64,000 nucleotides of DNA from Blumeriella jaapii (lineage: Eukaryota; Ascomycota; Leotiomycetes; Helotiales; Drepanopezizaceae), in the NCBI GenBank assembly GCA_009599575.1, contig VWND01000001.1, positions 2,728,001-2,792,000 of the forward strand. Direction: 5' to 3'. Every line of letters begins with the position of its first letter. Within the stretch, counting starts at the first letter, position 1. The notes under the pieces are model-generated. The model was not told the origin of the DNA. It ran no database searches and worked only from the letters and a program-made list of their open reading frames with translations. Shown piece after piece: positions 21,951 to 35,579 of this stretch. The position numbers and the translations under genes are program-made.

Positions 21951-24900
21951 CTATAAAACGTAACAAAAACCTTAATCAATTGTGACAGATTTACGACGTT
22001 GTGCGGAGCGCGAAAAAATCGAATTTCATTCGCGGTGCCAATTTCGATAGCGACGCTAATAAAATAATATAAAAAATTACATTATTTTTCCAGGCTGCCG
22101 ATCTCTTTTTTATTATTTCTTTTTTTTCTTTTCTTTCTTCGTCAAAACAGCTTTCTCGTTTTACAAAAAACAGTTATATTAAAAACCGAAGAAAGATTTT
22201 CTCCGCGATAGCTTTTCAGCTTAATATAATCGATAATTCAGATAAGCCATTTCTTGAACTTTTTAAACGACCAGTTCGAAAACGAGTTTCTTAATTTACT
22301 GCTTATTTAATTTCTATCTGCCAAATTATTATATACGCTTTTAAGCTGATTTTTTAAAAAAAAACAGTTAAAATGTTTTTAATTTTTTTATACGAAATCG
22401 ACAGAATATTAAACGACTTTACGTATAATACTTTTTTTAAAACCCAATTTCATAGTTTTTTCGAACGTTTCAGAATTAATAAAATATCGATTTCGACTTT
22501 TTTAATTAGCTTAGCAGAGCTAATTTCGGATAAATCTTTTTTCGAATTTTTTTTTTCGGAATACAAAAACTTCGAACACGTGTTTTTTAAAGCCGCTAAT
22601 AACGAACTAGCTTTTTATCGGCTTTACGATCACAAAATCGAGCTTATTGTAAATAAAAAAAAGCTGAAATACACTTTTTTGTATAAAATATCGATTCTAA
22701 AGCTCGAGATTATTAAGATTTACTTGCAAAATAATTTTAATAAAAGTTTTATCGAATTTTTTACCGCTTTTTTCGCTGCTTTAATGCTTTTCGCTAAAAA
22801 ACCCGACGGTTTATTACGTTTTTATATCGATTATCGAGCTTTTAATAACGTTATTTGTAAAGATCGCTATTTTTTTTTTTTTTCGATAAGATTTTTGCTT
22901 GTTTTTCGAAAGCGCGAATTTTTACGAAGCTCGATATTCGTTAAGTTTTTTATAAAATTCGAATGGATTCCGCTAGTAAAAAACTAACGACGTTTCGTAC
23001 GCGTTACGGCGCTTATAAATGCAGGGTGCTACCTTTTGGCTTTATTAATAAATTCGCAATTTATCAACGCTATATAAACGACGTTTTTTTCGATTATTTA
23101 AACGATTTTTGCATTGTATATTTAAATAACATTTTTATTTACTCGTCCGATTTTTTAGAATATATTATATACGTTCGCAAAATACTTTAAAAACTCGCTA
23201 ACGCTAAATTACAGGCCGATATTCGAAAGTTTGAATTTAACGTTATTCGGATCCGTTATTTAAGTTTTATTATTTTTATTAAAAGCTTAAAAGTAAATTC
23301 AGAAAAAGTTTTCGTAGTCGTTTATTAAAAGCTTTTTATTATTGTAAAAAGTGTACAAAGCTTTTTTGGTTTTTGTAATTTTTACCGACGTTTTATTCGA
23401 AACTACGATATAATTGCAAAGCTTTTGGTTTATTTAATTAAAGCTAACGTTTTTTTTTATTTTATTTTTAAATATTAAAAAAGTTTCGACTTTTTTATAT
23501 TAGCTTTTATTATTGCATCAGTTTTATAATATTATAGGCAAGACTTTTTTTGCATATTAAAAACTGACGTTTTCGACGGCGTAATAGCTTTGTGCTTTCG
23601 CAATTCCATAGCGACGATTAGCTTTCAATCGCTTATTTTAGCAAAACTATAGCTTTCGCAAAGCTAAATTACGTCGTATACGATAAAAAAATGTTCGTAA
23701 TCGTAAGATTTTTAAGCAATTTTCGTGCTGAATTAGCTAATTTAATTTATCAGATTAAAATAATTATTAATTATAAAGCTTTGAAATATTTTATAATTTC
23801 CAAACTTTTAAACGTTCGATAAGCACGCTGGGCCGAGCTTTTCGTCGATTACAACTTTTTTATTACGTACAAACTAAATAAACACAACTTTTTGGCTAAC
23901 GCGCTGATACGTTGTACGAGCGAATTCGACCGCTAAAACTTTTTTAAACGCATTTAGCGCTTGCAAACTTTTTTCCGAGCAAATCAGATTAATCACCGTT
24001 TTTTAATTAAAAAATTGCGATTTTTTACGGTTTTCGAAATAATTGTTTTTATCGTTGAAATAACTGATTTTTTTTTCGCATTTCGTATCGTTGATTAAAT
24101 TTTTTACGCTAATCGTATAGCTAGCAGCCTGATAGCTTTTCGAAAAAAAGCTGTACGAAACGCTACGAAAAAAAACGACGATAATAATACTTCGTATATA
24201 TTTAAACGCGATCTGCTATTATATTACGGTCGCTTAATAATTTCAAACGTCGATTATTTTCGTTTGGCTTTTATACGAAAAATGCACGATCAGATTTTCA
24301 CCGCTTATTTTAGCGTTCGCAAAACTACGCAATTGCTTTCGGATTAATATTATTAGCGAAGTATAACAGCTTTCGTAAAATAATATTATCGCAATTGCTA
24401 CGCTTATCGAAAGAATTTTGTTTTAAAAAATAAGCGCTCCGGCTTTTTTCAGCTTTTTTCTGTTTTTAATTATTTTTAAAAACACGTTATAATAAACTTT
24501 TGCAGTTTTAACAAAAATAAACACGGTTACGATAACGTATTCGTAATAATAAATCGTTTTTCTAAGCAGGCTATTTCGATTTTTTGCTATAAAAATATCG
24601 ACGCTCGAAGCTTTGCCAAATTATATATATTCCACGTATATAAGTATTTTGGCTTCTCGAAAAGTATTATTAGCGATCGTGGCTTTTAGTATTAGTTTAC
24701 TTTTTGGTTTGAATTAAATAAAATATTCGGTACGCAATTAAAGCTTTCGACAGCCGTTTATTCCGAAACCGACGGTTAGACCGAAATTTACAATTAATAT
24801 TTGCAAAAACGCTTTCGACCTTTCGTAAATTTTTATTAAAACGATTAAAGCGAATTTTTTTTAATAATAAATTTCGCTTAAATAATCTTTTTTTACGAGA

Positions 24901-25280
24901 ATCTAAATGGCTTTTTATTTTTTAAAATTGCATACGGTTATACTTCTTATATTAATTGAAATTAAAAACTCGATATTTTTTTTTTTTAATTTTTTACACA
25001 AGCTAAACGCAAACGAAGCTCGTGCGTACGCTCGCCGCTATTACGACGCCTGAAACTTCGCTAAATTATATTTTTAATAAGCTTACGATAAAATAAAAAA
25101 AAGTGCGAATAAATTTCGCCGCGCGATCGATTTTAACGTTGACGATTACGTTTGGCTCGATATGCGTTTATTTCCGACTTTCCGGCTTTTTCGTAAGCTC
25201 GATAATTTTACAAACGGCTTTTTCAAAATTGTAGCCAAAATTTTCGATAACGTTTTTAAGCTAGACCTTTTTAGTATTAT
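21951..25280 (+). pseudogene. RT, RNase H and integrase of A2
   Basis: After the C1 target duplication (21951-21955) the connector resumes, followed by RT (22373-23190). RT shows LLRFYIDYRAFNNVICKDRY, a frame break near 22890, and YLNNIFIYS in place of YLDD-type RT motif. RNase H and integrase follow to 25280. Integrase retains GRTEI-like and RLFPTFRLFRKLDNF segments near its C-terminal end. B1 then interrupts the sequence at a point homologous to A3 43970. The loss of both catalytic Asp residues in the YLDD box (to Asn) is a direct sign of inactivity. Confidence 0.88.
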
Positions 25281-25433
25281 TATAAAACGGTAATACCTTG
25301 TATTAATGGGAGTTGGTAGTTTTAGCTATGGTTAAGGTATGGACCCCTCCGAGACCCCCTGCCACTGACTACTTTCAACAGGTATAAAAGCAAAGTATTT
25401 TTTTAGATAGTACCATAGGCACGCAGTTTAATT

Positions 25434-25485
<52 letters not shown>

Positions 25486-25553
25486 GATTTCTTAAATTAT
25501 TTTACTTACCGATATATGGTCGTATCAGTTTGGTTTTTTTATCTACTTTTACA
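25281..25553 (+). repeat. 5' LTR of B1
   Basis: 273 bp, starting TATAAAACGG (TGTAAAACGG in L4 and B2) and ending CTTTTACA. A TATA box (TATAAAAG) is at 25383-25390. The outer half (25290-25385) is almost unmutated (GGACCCCTCCGAGACCCCC); the inner half is mutated. It carries a 47-base T run. Confidence 0.92.
25436..25482. repeat. run of 47 T residues in the B1 5' LTR
   Basis: An uninterrupted T run lies where the B1 3' LTR has a mixed pyrimidine tract with C and A (54222-54256). Length is uncertain if the assembly used short reads. Confidence 0.85.
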
Positions 25554-26289
25554 TTTGGTAATTTACGCAGGGATTTAAACTTCGGTGTTTCGTTTTTATA
25601 TATTCGCCGATGTATTTTTTAAATTCACAATTAAAATCGATTTCGATATTTCGCTATTACGGCTTAAAAAATTTTTTATATGGTATTGTTCGCAGTTGTA
25701 TTATATAAAAGACTTTTAATAGCTTTTTTTATTTTGCGTATAATTATTAAATTACAAAAATGCAATATATTTTAGAAACGTTTGAAATTACGGTTAGGCA
25801 ATTCTGAACCGTGCGAAATTTAAAGTTCGAAAGTCGCTTTTTGTTTAAAAATAACAAATCGAATATTGGTTCGTACGCTTCGACCGCTGCGCTCGGCTTT
25901 TTTAAATTAAATTTATTTTGGTTAAACGCTTGGCGAAAACTTAATCTTTTGATTTTGCGTTTTATAATTATGGCAATTACAATTTGCGGCTTTTTATTAA
26001 AAATAGTAAAAAAATGGCTGTACGTGCATTGGTCTGAGCCACGGAATATCGAAATCGTAGATTATATAATAATATTATATTAATTTAATTAATTTATTAA
26101 AAAACAAGTTTTTTAATATATTATTTAAATATTTAAACGTAATTTTATTTTATTTAATTTTTTCAGAAAATACAAAAACCTTTTTAATAGCTCTTTTATT
26201 AAAAACGATTTTTTTTATATTAAAGATTTTTAATTTGCAATTTCAGAAAACATTTATTTATTTAATTCAAACTTTACTAACATTTTTAT

Positions 26290-28000
26290 TAATATTATAA
26301 ACAACGACGCTTTTCGTTTTTTTATGCGAGGCCGCATGCTTTTTTTTGGCTCTTTTGGTACATTTTTATTTAATGGCGCCAATATTACCGATTTTATCGA
26401 AAAATATAAAAAAACTTATAAGGATTTCGGAATTTTTGAAACTGAAATGTTCGATAAACTTTTTCGCTATTATAACTTAATTATTAAAAATATTATTAAA
26501 TCGATATATAAATAAAAGGCTATTAGGGCTCGAGATTGGCGTAAGCTAGTTAAAGTTTTAAAATCGGAATTCCGAGATTACGATCGCTAGTAAATTCGCG
26601 ATATTATCGCATTTTTTAAACAGTTTGTTATAACAATTCGCTAAGCTAAAAAATTCAAAGCTTATTATCGTATTTATATAAGGGTTTTTAACGTTTTCGT
26701 TAATAAAAAGGTCTTAAGCGAGATTAAGCAAGAAAAATTATTTTTACTTGGTTTTTTAACTAGCATTCGCAATAAAATTATTAAACATTTTAAAATTAAT
26801 AAATAAAATCCTGAAATTTTCGATTAATATTTCAAATTTGTAAAGTTCGTTTTTAAACAAAATCAAAGCGAACGTATTATCGAAGCTATAAACTAAAAGA
26901 AATCTTTTTTTTTTATATATAAAAAAAACGTAGAAGCTTTGGTATAAAAATATGCCCAGCTATTAAAAGTTATCGAAATCGTTAAAAAACAATTAATTAT
27001 TATATTATTTAATCGTTTTGCAGAATTTACAGGCTTGGAAAAGCTTGATAAAAATATCGAAATTTTCGTATTAAAATTTACCGATATTAAAATTTAAAAA
27101 TTTTAAAGCAAAATCGAAGGTTTTATATAATAGCAAAAAAAACTTTTTTATATTATTTCGGATAATAAAAACGATTAAAATAGCTTTTATAACAATTATT
27201 TTTTTTAAAATGCGCGAAGCGATTAATTTCGCTAAGCTATCGTAGAAATAATAGCTGTTTAATAGCCACTTTTTCGTGCTAGCGATCAGAATCAGCGAAA
27301 TATTAATTATAATAACGATTATCAAAAAAAAAAAAGAATTAACGCGAAAACTAAAATCGCGGTTATTAAAATAGTAAAAGTAATTATCAAAACAGATTCC
27401 GTGGCCTTAAGTGTGGATTTTGTAATAATAAAAAAATTTACTGCGAAAAATCTTATATTCGCTTAAAATGCAAAGTATTTAATTTTTGTATAAATAATAA
27501 AATCTGTTATATTAATAAATACAAAGCGATCTGCTTCGGACCGACGGAAGCAGAAATAAGCTTTTTTAATAAAATTGAAAATCAGAGCTGATTAAATATT
27601 ATTCGCTTAAAAATAAAAAGTACGGAATGGAACGATTGCTTAGAAAACAGAAAAAATGCAAAAACGATTTTTACTAGTAAAAAAGAAAATATTCCCGAAA
27701 GCGTATTAATTAAAAAGAAAACTTTTATTTTAAATATAAATAAAGTTTAAATATATGGATAAAAAACAAATATATATTTTATTAATGCAATTATCGCATT
27801 TGCAGATATTATGGCTATATAATCAAATTAGCGAATTATAAAAAAGCAAAATGCTTTTATTTTATTCGCTAAATTAATTGGTGTGAAAAAAAACGTTAGA
27901 ATCGAAAAAAAAAAAGATTTTGGAATTCGAGAAAAAACTGATAAAATTATTAAAAAAACTTTTATAATAAAAAAAATTAACGACGATATAAAAAATATCG
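26290..28000 (+). pseudogene. gag remnant of B1
   Basis: The capsid part starts with RGRMLFFGSFGTFLFNGAN (26324 on) and ITDFIEKYKKTYKDFG, which matches the Gypsy gag pattern of a target motif followed by D-F-(L/I)-E-x-Y and a D-G/F-G loop. It continues through RIP stops to FNRFAEFTGLEKLDKNIEIF. A zinc-knuckle-like region C-G-F-C-N-N-K at 27412-27432, followed by KIYCEKSY and later CINNKIC, marks the nucleocapsid. The same stretch is found in B2 and its start in B3. The ORF at 25811-26083 precedes it and has no clear role. Confidence 0.75.
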
Positions 28001-28379
28001 ATACCGATACTTCGGTTTAAATTATTCAAAAAGTACCAGCTTTTAAACGTTTATTATTAATGCGAAGCGAAAAATAGATCGATAAATATATCAGCTTCGA
28101 AGCCGTCGACGAAGCTATTTAAAAAAATTATAAAATAAAAAATTAAATTAAAATTCAGCGATTTATTTAATATAAAAGGAAGATTCGATAAAATTATTAA
28201 TAAACAAATCTTTGTATTAAAAAAAAACGAAAAAGTTGAAATTATCCGAAAAAAAAGCGATTTTAAATTGGAAAAAGATCAGAAAGAAATTTATAATATT
28301 ATAATTAATTTAGCGATAAAAAATTTTTTTCTGAAAAAGTCAGCTTTTTAATTTTCGTTATAAAAACTTAAAAATTAAA

Positions 28380-28860
28380 ACGACGAAACTGCTTTTATAC
28401 GGCTATAAAAGCGTTAAAAATAAAAATTATATTTGAGAAAAGTACGACCGCTTTTGTTTTATTCGATAGCGGAGCCGAAGTTAATTATATAAATCAGAAA
28501 ACGGCCGAAGTTAATAATGTTTCGATTATTATCGATAAACGAATAATTTATACGACCGTTAATAGAAATATTATTAAGTTTGATAGAATTATACGAAATA
28601 TAAAAGTCGACGTTAAAAGTATTATTATTTATAAAGACTTTTTAATAATTAAAAAATGCTTTTATTTTATTATTTTTGAAATGTTTTGGATTTTAAAAAG
28701 TTTCGTTAGTTTTAAATACACCGAGAACGGTTAGATAAAAGCTTTTTTTTGAAATTGAAACCGATTTTTTTAAAATTAAATTATCGTCGCCGGCGACAAA
28801 ATCTTTTTAGTCGACGTTTTATCGAAAAACGAATAGCCGGCTTTGGTTTTAAAATAAACG
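28380..28860 (+). pseudogene. retropepsin of B1, active site intact
   Basis: The frame reads TAFVLFDSGAEVNYINQKTA and then IIIDKRIIYTTVN. The aspartic protease tetrad DSGA is at 28465-28476 and is unmutated, in contrast to B2 (DNKA). The following IKVDVKSIIIYKDFLIIKKC and FYFIIFEM segments match the protease body. A TAG interrupts the frame near 28734. Confidence 0.82.
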
Positions 28861-29039
28861 CTGAGTTATAATAAAATTTAAAAAATATTCGGCTAAAAGT
28901 ATTTACGTCGTTAATCGAAATGGCACCGCGAATAAAATTGGCCAATATTAATATTTTTGGCTATTAATTCGGAAATGAAAGTTTCGAAGATTTCGTTTTC
29001 GTATTAAACAAATCCGATTTATATATTTTACTTTTTTGT

Positions 29040-30760
29040 ATTAATATTAGTATTTTTTATAAGCGCAAAGCTGATAAAATACGATTTGTGAATTTTAGCG
29101 AATCCGATGGGAATATTTTCGAAAGAATAAACGATTGGTTCGAAAAAAACGAAGTAACAAAACCATTTTAATTAATTATTAGCGAATTCGAAGGATTTAT
29201 TATCGGCCGATTTTTCAGCTTATTATTTGGCAGCCGATTTATAAAAAAACGATTTGATAATTTAGCAATCGGAATTAAATTTTTGCTAAAAAAGAAAAAG
29301 ATTTTATACGAAGTTTTACGGAACCGAAAAAAGGCTATAGCTTTCGATTTCACCGAAATAAGCTAATTTAATTTTAACGTTACGTTTTATATCGATATTA
29401 AAACCGTGTTTTACGAAGCTTGGTAAAAAAAGACTTTTTCAGTTTCTAGAGCTTTTTAAAATAAAATAGTCGAAATGTTAAAAAAACGAATTAAGCAAGG
29501 GATTTTCGAATTCTGCTACGGCTTATATAAAAATAAATGGTTTATCGTTGCGAAAAAAAAAAAAGCATTTATAGATTTATTACCGCAATCGTCGAAATAA
29601 ACAAAATGACGATACGAAACGCTAACGTGCTATTTAACGTCGATTAATTTTCAAACGAATTCGTAGGATTAACGATCGCTTTTTTTTCGATTTGTTTTTC
29701 GGCTACGATTATTTAATATTTGATTTACGATTTCGAAATGTAATAGTAATTTAAATTTTAATCGGTTTGCTGCGTATAACCAGAATACTTATAAAAGCTA
29801 TTAATTCAGTCGTTTAATTCGTGAAAATCGTATATAAGGTTTTTATAATTTGCATTTTTAATATTGCTTTTTTTTACGTTAACGACGTTGAAATAAAAGG
29901 CTTTAAATTATATTATAATAATAAAAAGATTTTTTTTAAAATTCGACGTTATATAATAAAATATATTTAAAACATCGATAAAATTATAATTTGCTTCGAA
30001 AAAGCTAAAGCTATTATTGGCCTTCGATTAAAATTTTGCATATTCGAAATAAATATCGTTGGTTATATAATTAACAGCGCTGGCCGCTATTTTTAACGAA
30101 AGAAAATTAAAAAGATTTGCGAATAAAAAAAGTGTAAAGATATTATCGAAGCCAAAGCTTTTATTAGCGTTATGATTTATTATCGCAATTAAATTAAAAA
30201 CTTTTTTTAAAAAGCGGCATTTATTTACGCTATAATAAAAAAAAAAGTCGATTTCGTTTAAAAAGAAAAACAAAACAAAATTATGAAAATTTTTAAAAAC
30301 GATTTTTTGTCGGCTTTATCGTTTATACGGATCGATTATAGCTTAGACGCAAAAAAAATTATTTTGATTATCGACGCTAATATTTTCGGTTAGAAAGCTG
30401 TATTGCAATAAATCGATAAAAACAAAAAACGGTATTTTTTACGATTCGAAAACGGCTTATAATTTTTCGCGGAAATACGCTACGATGCTATTAAACGAAA
30501 ATATCGAAACGCTTTTAAAATAATAAAAAAAATAAAAAGCGAATTATACGGCGTATATTTTATTTTAAAAACAAACGCAAAAGTTTTTGTCGATTAATTA
30601 AATAAAAGAGCTAATGATTTATCAAAAGCGTTCGTTATTAATTGGATAATTTAAATGCGATTTATGGATTTCGAAATTAAATATATCAAAAAAATAATTA
30701 ATATAGCGGCAAACGGTTTTTTTAAACGAAAACGTTTTTATTCGTTTGATTTCGCTAAAT
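29040..30760 (+). pseudogene. reverse transcriptase and RNase H of B1
   Basis: The lead-in has ILYEVLRNRKKAIAFDFTEI (29309-29365), the connector found before RT in this group of large fungal Gypsy elements. RT shows IVEMLKKRIKQGIFEFCYG, GIYRFITAIVEINKMTIRNA and FYVNDVEIKG (29873-29902, in place of F-DD). RNase H contains LIIDANIFG, AEIRYDAIKRKYRNAFKIIK and SELYGVYFILKTNAKVFVD. Frames shift where long A runs occur. Region order and wording are those of Ty3/Gypsy Pol. Confidence 0.85.
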
Positions 30761-30779
30761 AAAGCGAATAAAATATCGA

Positions 30780-31452
30780 CGAATAAATCGCTAACGAAAT
30801 CGGCTATTTCGTTATTTGCGCTTTGGGTTTTATAAAGCCGAAACTATTCGCGTTGTTATTTCGGCTGGCATTGCGAATAAAAAATATTAATTTTCGGGCC
30901 GAAAAAGCATTCGCGTTATTATTTCGGCTGGCATCGCGAATGGATTTAATCGAAAACGATCGAAATAAGCCGATTAACGACGAAAATAAATTTTTGATCG
31001 ATAACTACAAAACCGAGGATTTTTATTTAATCGTATATTATTTAATTATTTTGTTTAAATTATTTAGCGTATTAAATTATTAATTTAAATTATTTAAAAA
31101 TCAAGCTTTCGATTATATTTTAGCCGATAAAAAGCTGTATAAAATAAAAAATAATATATATTAAAAACGTTTAATAATAAATTATAAAATCGATAAGTTT
31201 TAAATTATAAAAAAAACCTACGAAGAAATGTTTTATAAAAAAGCTAAAGCTATTTATTATCGAATCAAAAACGATTTTTAATAAAAAGAATGCTTTGAAA
31301 ATTGCAAAGCTTTCGTTAAAAGTTGCATTTTTTGCTAAAAACGAAAGCTTGGCCGAAAAGAAATTTATTATATCCGACGTAGTTTTTTAAAATTTAAAAA
31401 AAAAAAAATTTCGACGTTATACGCGTATTAATTACCGATCGCGGTTATATGT
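30780..31452 (+). pseudogene. integrase of B1, N-terminal part up to the B2 insertion
   Basis: After RNase H comes a 86-codon open stretch (30823-31083) with two near copies of the segment ALLFRLA-R, then FYLIVYYLIILFKLFSVLNY. Next come TYEEMFYKKAKAIYYRIKND and FVKSCIFC-KRKLGR, the zinc finger of integrase. The core is cut at 31452 by the B2 3' LTR. The same repeat ALLFRLA is present in B2 (36961-37191), so it is a feature of the family. Confidence 0.8.
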
Positions 31453-31719
31453 TGTAAAAGTAGGTAGGAAAACCAGACTGATACGGCCATATGTCGGTGG
31501 GTAAAATAGTCTAGGGAATCCCTAGAAAAAACTGAAAAAAGAAAAAGAAAAATAAATAAAGATATGAATTAGACTGCGTGCTTATAATATTATTTAAAAG
31601 GATATTTTACTTTTATACCTGTTGAAAGTAATTAATAGCAGAAAGTTTCGAAAAAGTCTATGCTTTAATTATAGCTAAAACTATTAATTTTTATTAATAC
31701 AAAATATCACCGTTTTATA
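31453..31719 (-). repeat. 3' LTR of B2
   Basis: 267 bp, minus strand. The outer end (31453-31525: TAGGTAGGAAAACCAGACTG) is clean, and the inner end is mutated (CCGTTTTATA for CCGTTTTACA). The TATA box is at 31610-31617 (CTTTTATA on plus). Confidence 0.93.
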
Positions 31720-34700
31720 TTCTATTTTAAATAATATACGTAGTCGTTTCTGATTACGATCAAAAAAAAACATAATTTCAATAAGTACAATTTAGTTTAT
31801 TTTATATAATTTAAAAACCAATTAATCAAAAACCGAACTTTTTAGCCTTATACTCCTTCGATTTTTTTAATCCGTTCTTAGCCTTTTTGCTATTAGCTTT
31901 TGCGAAAAAGTAGCGTTTCGCTTATCGTTTAAATTATTTTATTTATCTTGTTTTTTTGAAAAATAATTTAATAAAATGTTAATCGAAGTATCGTTTAAAT
32001 CTACGAACGTTCTGATAGCTTTTTCGTCGATAATATTATTAAGCGTCGCCGCGACAAATGTTTTTCACGATTTTTCTTCGTAAATAATAAATTTTAATTT
32101 TTGAACGTGGTTTTACGCTTTGCAAAAAGCGCTGAAAAGTCTTATGTTGAAATCGTAGAAGTAATCGATTAATTCGTTGTAATTAAAACCGATTAACGCT
32201 TTTGCTTCGCGTAAAATTAATAAATCGGACCACGGTTGTTTACCGACGAATGTTTTTGAAAAGGTTCCGAGGCTTGTAAAAAAAACTATTCCACGGAATA
32301 ATTCGAAAGTAATCGTTTGCAATCGAAACCACCGAAAATGCTGTGATTGCTTTCGCCGCAATACAAACAGTATTAAATTGCTTATTAAATTATCGTTTTC
32401 GAAGTAGTTTTTGTATTTTTGCGTTGTATAATTGTTCGAATAAATTAGCATCGCGCCGTCGGTTTTTTAAATCCTGAATTTAACGAAAATCTTTTGTTTA
32501 ATCGAAAAGCTAATAAAAATTATTTTATTTTCTATTTCGTGGTTTTCGGTTTCGTAGTCCGATAAAATACCCGAGGCTACTGTTTTAAACGCGCTGAAAT
32601 ACGAAAAAGCTAAGCTTTTCTGAATGGTTTTAATTAATTTGGCGTCGTAGTATAATTGCAAATAGATTTCGATTATTTCCGAATTGTATGCGAAAGCAGG
32701 CAGAACGTAGTAATCGAAAATAGCGTCGATAAGATTTTCGATCTTTTTCTTTTTTTAAAAATCGGCGATATCGAACTTTATAATTATAATACGGTCGGAA
32801 CCAGCGAAGCCTAAAGCGATCGGAACGTTAAAATAAGCTACGAAGCGGCAGTTTTCGGAATTCCGAATAATTAAAGCAGCGAAATAAAAGCCGGAATGCA
32901 TTCTGAAAGCTTATTAAATGAAATTGTAAAACATATTAGCGAAAAAAGCTATAAGCGCTTTCTAGGTTTTAACCAATCGAAAATAATACTTATATATAAT
33001 TTTTTTTTTTTTATAAAATGCAGCAATAGCTTGTTTTTTCCGTTATAAAATTCTACGTAATTAACGAATTCGCAATTTAATTCAAGTAAATTTTAAAATA
33101 TACTTTCGGTCGAAAAGCCAAAAAAGTCGGCTTTTGGAAATACTCGTTGCTTTTACTTTTTTACGTTTTAATCGAGTTTTATAATCGCGCTGAAAACTTT
33201 AAAATCTGTTTTAAAATTTACGTAACCTAAATAAGCTTTAGCACGTGCTTAAGTAATTTTCGCAGTTTTTCGTCGAAATATAAATTAATTATTAAAATCA
33301 ATTTCGAATACGTCGTAATCCGAATTTTTAATAGCAGCGAATCGATTAACGAAACCGATAACGTCGATTTCTTTTGTAATTAAATCGCAGTACGCCGCGT
33401 AATAGCATACGTAAAAATAACAGAATTTGCCGTTTTTTTTAGCGTTAACGTTATTTGTAAAAACTAAATTAAAAAATCGGAGTTTTTTAACGAAAAAAAG
33501 CTCGAGTAAAAACGGATTATCGTTTTTAAAAGTTTTTTTTATTTGCTTTAGCGTATTATATTTGCAGTTTTTCGAAAAAAGCTTGATTTAGTTTTCGTTC
33601 GAAGCAAAAAAAAAAAAGCTGACGGATTCATTTGATTTTTATATAAAAGTATCGAAATAAAACTTTTAAATTGTTTCGTCGTCGAAAACGAAAGTTTTAA
33701 ATAAAATAATTTGATTTTATACTTTTTATATAATTTCTTCCGCGATAATTTCGATATTTTTTTCCAAGCCTTTTTGGTCGAAACGTATAATAATCGAAAT
33801 TTTAAATACTTTTATTAAAATCTGAAATATTAGCGATAGCGGTACGACGTTTTTAAACGCAGCAAGCGTTTCTGATATTTGTATATTCAGTTTCGAAAAA
33901 TCAAATTCCGAATCGTTTGGGTTTTTTCCTTTCGAAATGCCGGTGTTTTTTAAATTTGATTTCGTAGAATCGTCGCGTTTTTTATTAATTAGCTTAAAGC
34001 TTATGGCTCGGCGTCGATTTTCGGCTGTTTTTACTCGCGGTGCCTTTTTTGCTAACGACGTGAATAGTTTTTTCTTTCGAATAAAAAAGATTTCGAAAAT
34101 ATCGGCGCGCTTTTTTACGTTTTTTATTTTTTTTTTTTCCGAAATTGTTTTTACAAATATAATAAATTTTTTATATTCGAATAAGCGGTTGTTTGTTATT
34201 ACGCTTTTGGTTTCGTTTTCGGATTCGTTTTAAATAATTGGAAATAAAAGTCGTCGAATTGTTTTAGCTGCTTTAAAAGTATTAATTGCCATCGCGTATG
34301 TTTTTTCGAACTAAACGAAAATAATATTAGCTTTTTCGTTTTTTTTGTCGTCGTAAATTTAAAATATCGAAATAGCGTCGTTTTTTTTTTCGGTATAAAA
34401 ATGCCGCATTTGACGACGCTTAGTTTTTTGTTTTAAAAAAAAGTCAGATTTAAAATTTCGCAGCCGATTAAGATTTTTTCTGGCGATTGCATAACGTCGT
34501 CGACCAGTTTATAAACAGCTGTAAAAAAGCCTGTAAACCTGCGAACTTTTAAATTATTAGCTTTTAAAGCTTACGCCTTAAAAATATAAGCGTTTAATAT
34601 TCAGATTTCTTTTTTCGTAAAAGTAATAGTTTCGAAAAAGCGAGCGAAATGCCGAAATAAAATAATACCGGTGATTTTGCTAAAAACGTATTTTTAAATA

Positions 34701-35110
34701 TTTTTTTCTCGTTAATTTAACAAAAAGCGTAATATTCGGTTTGTTATCTTTTTTTTATTATTTCGAGCTTTTTTTGTTTCGGCAAAAGCTTTTAAAGCGT
34801 TATCGTAGTTTAATAAAAATTTGTCGTAATCAAAGCTTTTGCAAACGAATTCAGCTTTAATAAAGCTTTCGTAATCGAATAAAAATTCGTTGACGTTTTT
34901 AGTTATTATATCGAATTGCTTTATAAATATTTTTACGAAAGCTGTTTGTTAATTTAAAATAGCGGCATTGTATATTCGCTTAAATTCGGAAAAATTACGT
35001 ATAATAATTCCGTTTTAAAATAAATTAAAAATAAGCTTGCTAGATTTAGCAACGCTTTGCTTAAGAAACGATATAATATCGATAGGTTTGTTAATTAAAA
35101 AAGTATATTA
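31720..35110 (-). pseudogene. ORF3 of B2, unknown protein downstream of integrase
   Basis: The second copy of the extra ORF runs leftward from about 35110 to the 3' LTR. Open parts are 32113-32451 (SNNYTTQKYKNYFENDNLIS, GKQPWSDLLILREAKALIGF, NYNELIDYFYDFNIRLFSAF) and 32467-32661 (KLIKTIQKSLAFSYFSAFKT). The N-terminal part reads NKPIDIISFLKQSVAKSSKL (about 35050-35095), so the frame extends upstream of the first clear methionine. This copy keeps Trp and Gln codons that are stops in B1 (for example FRWFRLQTITFELFRG), which confirms that the B1 stops arose by RIP. The plus-strand ORF at 33937-34233 is antisense. Function is unknown. Confidence 0.7.
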
Positions 35111-35570
35111 TATTTATTAAAAAATAGTTGAGAAAAAGTATAGGAATTGTAAAGTATTTGTATTCAAAAGTCACGGGAATCCGCATGTTATTTTTTTAAT
35201 AAATTATAATTGTTCAGATAAATATCCGTTTAAAACAACGAAAAAAGTGAATAATACAAAAAGTAGCAAATAATAAAATGCATAAAAAATAGTTTTCGTA
35301 AAATATGCGAGCGGTATAAATATATTAAATATGCGGCTTAAATATATACAAAGCTTTTGTTTTAATAAACAAAAAAACAGTTAAACAAAAAAAAGTATAA
35401 TAGGTGTTTTAAATAATATAAAAAAAGGTTTTAAAAATAAACAGTATATATAAAACAAAATAATTAGGTTGTATATAAGCAAGCAAAACAAAAACAGTAA
35501 AATAATATATAATAAAAAAAAAACAATAAATAGCAAAAACAGTAAAACAGTTAGTAAACAATTTTATATG
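35110..35570 (-). other. AT-only spacer of B2 between integrase and ORF3
   Basis: Counterpart of 50165-50660 in B1. It contains runs such as AAACAAAAACAGTAAAAT with no coherent frame on either strand. Confidence 0.55.
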
Positions 35571-35579
35571 CACTTTTTT

